Assembly: GCA_043743145.1 (NCBI GenBank)
Contig: JAYTXC010000047.1
Location: forward strand, 1 to 15,423
DNA length: 15,423 nucleotides
From: JANYGA01 sp043743145
GTDB taxonomy: Bacteria; Vulcanimicrobiota; Vulcanimicrobiia; Vulcanimicrobiales; Vulcanimicrobiaceae
Reading direction: 5' to 3'
This document shows positions 14,529 through 15,423 of the stretch, piece after piece (within the stretch, counting starts at the first letter, position 1; the number at the start of each line of letters is the position of its first letter). The translations under genes and the position numbers were made by a program. Under the pieces are notes generated by a model. It had not been told where the DNA came from. It saw only the letters and a list, made by a program, of their open reading frames with translations, and made no database searches.

Positions 14529-15400
14529 CCGCGCCGAGCGGTCGCGTGTGCGCCGCGCGATTTCGATTCACGTTGCTTTGGCGAAGGGTCGAGATCGTAC
14601 CCGAATCGGACGAATTCGGCTTGCCCTGCCGGCGACAAGACGAGCTCGGCAAAAGCGCGCGCGAGAGCCGCGTGCTCGGCGTGCGATGCTACAGCGAGAT
14701 AATTCTTACCGGCGACGTTAAGGGATCTCGGAATTTCGATCACGCGCACGGCTCTGAGCGATTCGGCATCGACATCGGTGCTGTACACGACGCCGGCGTC
14801 GGCCTCATTGAGCACGACCTTCTGCAAAACGGCTTTGACGTTCACTTCGAACGAGACGACGTTCGCGAGCGCGCGCTTCTTGAAATCTCCGCCGTAGATA
14901 CGATCGGTATTTTCGAAGATGCGTCGCGTATACTTGCCGATCGGAACGTCGGGGACGCCGATCACGAGCTTGATTCCGGGCTTCGCCAGATCGCGGAGCG
15001 ACGCGATCGCCAGCGACGATTTCGGCACGACGATCACTTCATGCAAGCGCGAGACGCGACGAAATGGCTCGACGAGCTTTTCATTATGAAGTTTCGCGAT
15101 ATGTTCGAGATCGGCTGAAAGAAAGATATCGCACGGCGCGCCCGCTTCGAGTTGCTGCTCGAGGATCTGCGTCCCCGTATAACTCGCCTCGATCGTCACG
15201 CCCGGATGCGTCTTTTCGAAGTCGGCGATGAGTGCCGTAAATGGCCCCGTCGCATTCGCTGCGACGAGCGCCTTGAGCGCGATCGTTTCGGCAGCACGCA
15301 CGGGCGAGACGACCGGCAACCCGAGTGCGACGAACGTGGCGAACGCACCGAACGTCCGGGCAAGCGAACCTCGGGTAAAAGGGAGCGGCGAGCGTGACAC
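14525..15400 (-). CDS. ModA-like (molybdate-type) ABC transporter substrate-binding protein
   Basis: This 291-residue protein starts at GTG 15400, supported by GAGG six bases upstream. A signal peptide ends near VRAAE (residue 36-37). The mature sequence follows the ModA/periplasmic type II fold: LEQQLEAGAPCDIFLSAD (80-97) is the family signature, then LHEVIVVPKSSL, VPIGKYTRRIFE and AGVVYSTDVDA with the conserved Tyr. Residues that bind the oxyanion in E. coli ModA differ: AAASL is ALVAANAT here and the SFASSS loop is SYTGTQ. The ligand may therefore be molybdate, tungstate or something else. A basic tail of about 25 residues is extra. Its TGA overlaps the ATG of the OppA-like lipoprotein gene. 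modB and modC are not in the window but could precede it. Confidence 0.85.
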   Translation of the reverse strand: MSRSPLPFTRGSLARTFGAFATFVALGLPVVSPVRAAETIALKALVAANATGPFTALIADFEKTHPGVTIEASYTGTQILEQQLEAGAPCDIFLSADLEHIAKLHNEKLVEPFRRVSRLHEVIVVPKSSLAIASLRDLAKPGIKLVIGVPDVPIGKYTRRIFENTDRIYGGDFKKRALANVVSFEVNVKAVLQKVVLNEADAGVVYSTDVDAESLRAVRVIEIPRSLNVAGKNYLAVASHAEHAALARAFAELVLSPAGQAEFVRFGYDLDPSPKQRESKSRGAHATARRG

Positions 15401-15423
15401 GGGTGGCCTCGTTATCGGGATGG

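Overview
The window is about 62% GC by eye, densely packed, and carries no rRNA, tRNA, CRISPR array or intact mobile element that I can recognise. The gene set (Met-rich multicopper oxidase, MmyB-type HTH regulator, ImuA/ImuB mutasome proteins, ModA and OppA-like binding proteins) fits a soil-type, heterotrophic, probably aerobic bacterium. The only well-defined operator is an SOS box of the type known from Firmicutes and Actinobacteria (CGAAC-N4-GTTCG). My guess at lineage is an uncultured GC-rich phylum such as Eremiobacterota/Vulcanimicrobiota, but this is an impression and not shown by the sequence.

Layout. (1) Bases 1-1013, minus strand: multicopper oxidase whose C-terminal part lies outside the window. 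A 19-codon ORF with a good Shine-Dalgarno overlaps its start. (2) Bases 1014-2027: about 1 kb with no gene I can assign. (3) Bases 2028-3303, plus: an XRE/MmyB-type regulator, then a small VOC (glyoxalase-fold) protein. (4) Bases 3304-4134: a decaying stretch with a second VOC gene interrupted by an in-frame TAG and a short ORF resembling a MerR N-terminus. (5) Bases 4135-5127, plus: NAD-dependent epimerase/SDR. (6) Bases 5135-7451, minus: a two-gene unit, a secreted protein of unknown function followed by methylmalonate-semialdehyde dehydrogenase. (7) Bases 7452-9937, plus: a damage-inducible mutasome operon, imuA, a 34-residue single-helix membrane protein, and imuB. The promoter has a perfect -35 with a LexA-type box in its spacer. 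(8) Bases 10041-12002, plus: GAF-like/GGDEF/EAL cyclic-di-GMP protein. (9) Bases 12061-12879, plus: a 2,4-dienoyl-CoA reductase-like SDR, meeting tail to tail with (10) 12876-15400, minus: a ModA-like binding protein overlapping an OppA-like lipoprotein by ATGA.

Most notable is the mutasome operon. Every base between imuA and imuB is accounted for by a predicted membrane microprotein. It overlaps the imuA stop by ATGA and ends one base before the imuB GTG, so the three proteins look translationally coupled. imuA itself appears to be leaderless, with the predicted transcript start 2-3 bases before its ATG. No dnaE2 follows; a cyclic-di-GMP enzyme sits next instead.

The metabolic genes point to branched-chain amino acid or propionate-type catabolism (mmsA) and unsaturated fatty acid breakdown (dienoyl-CoA reductase). 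The two binding proteins lack permease genes inside the window.
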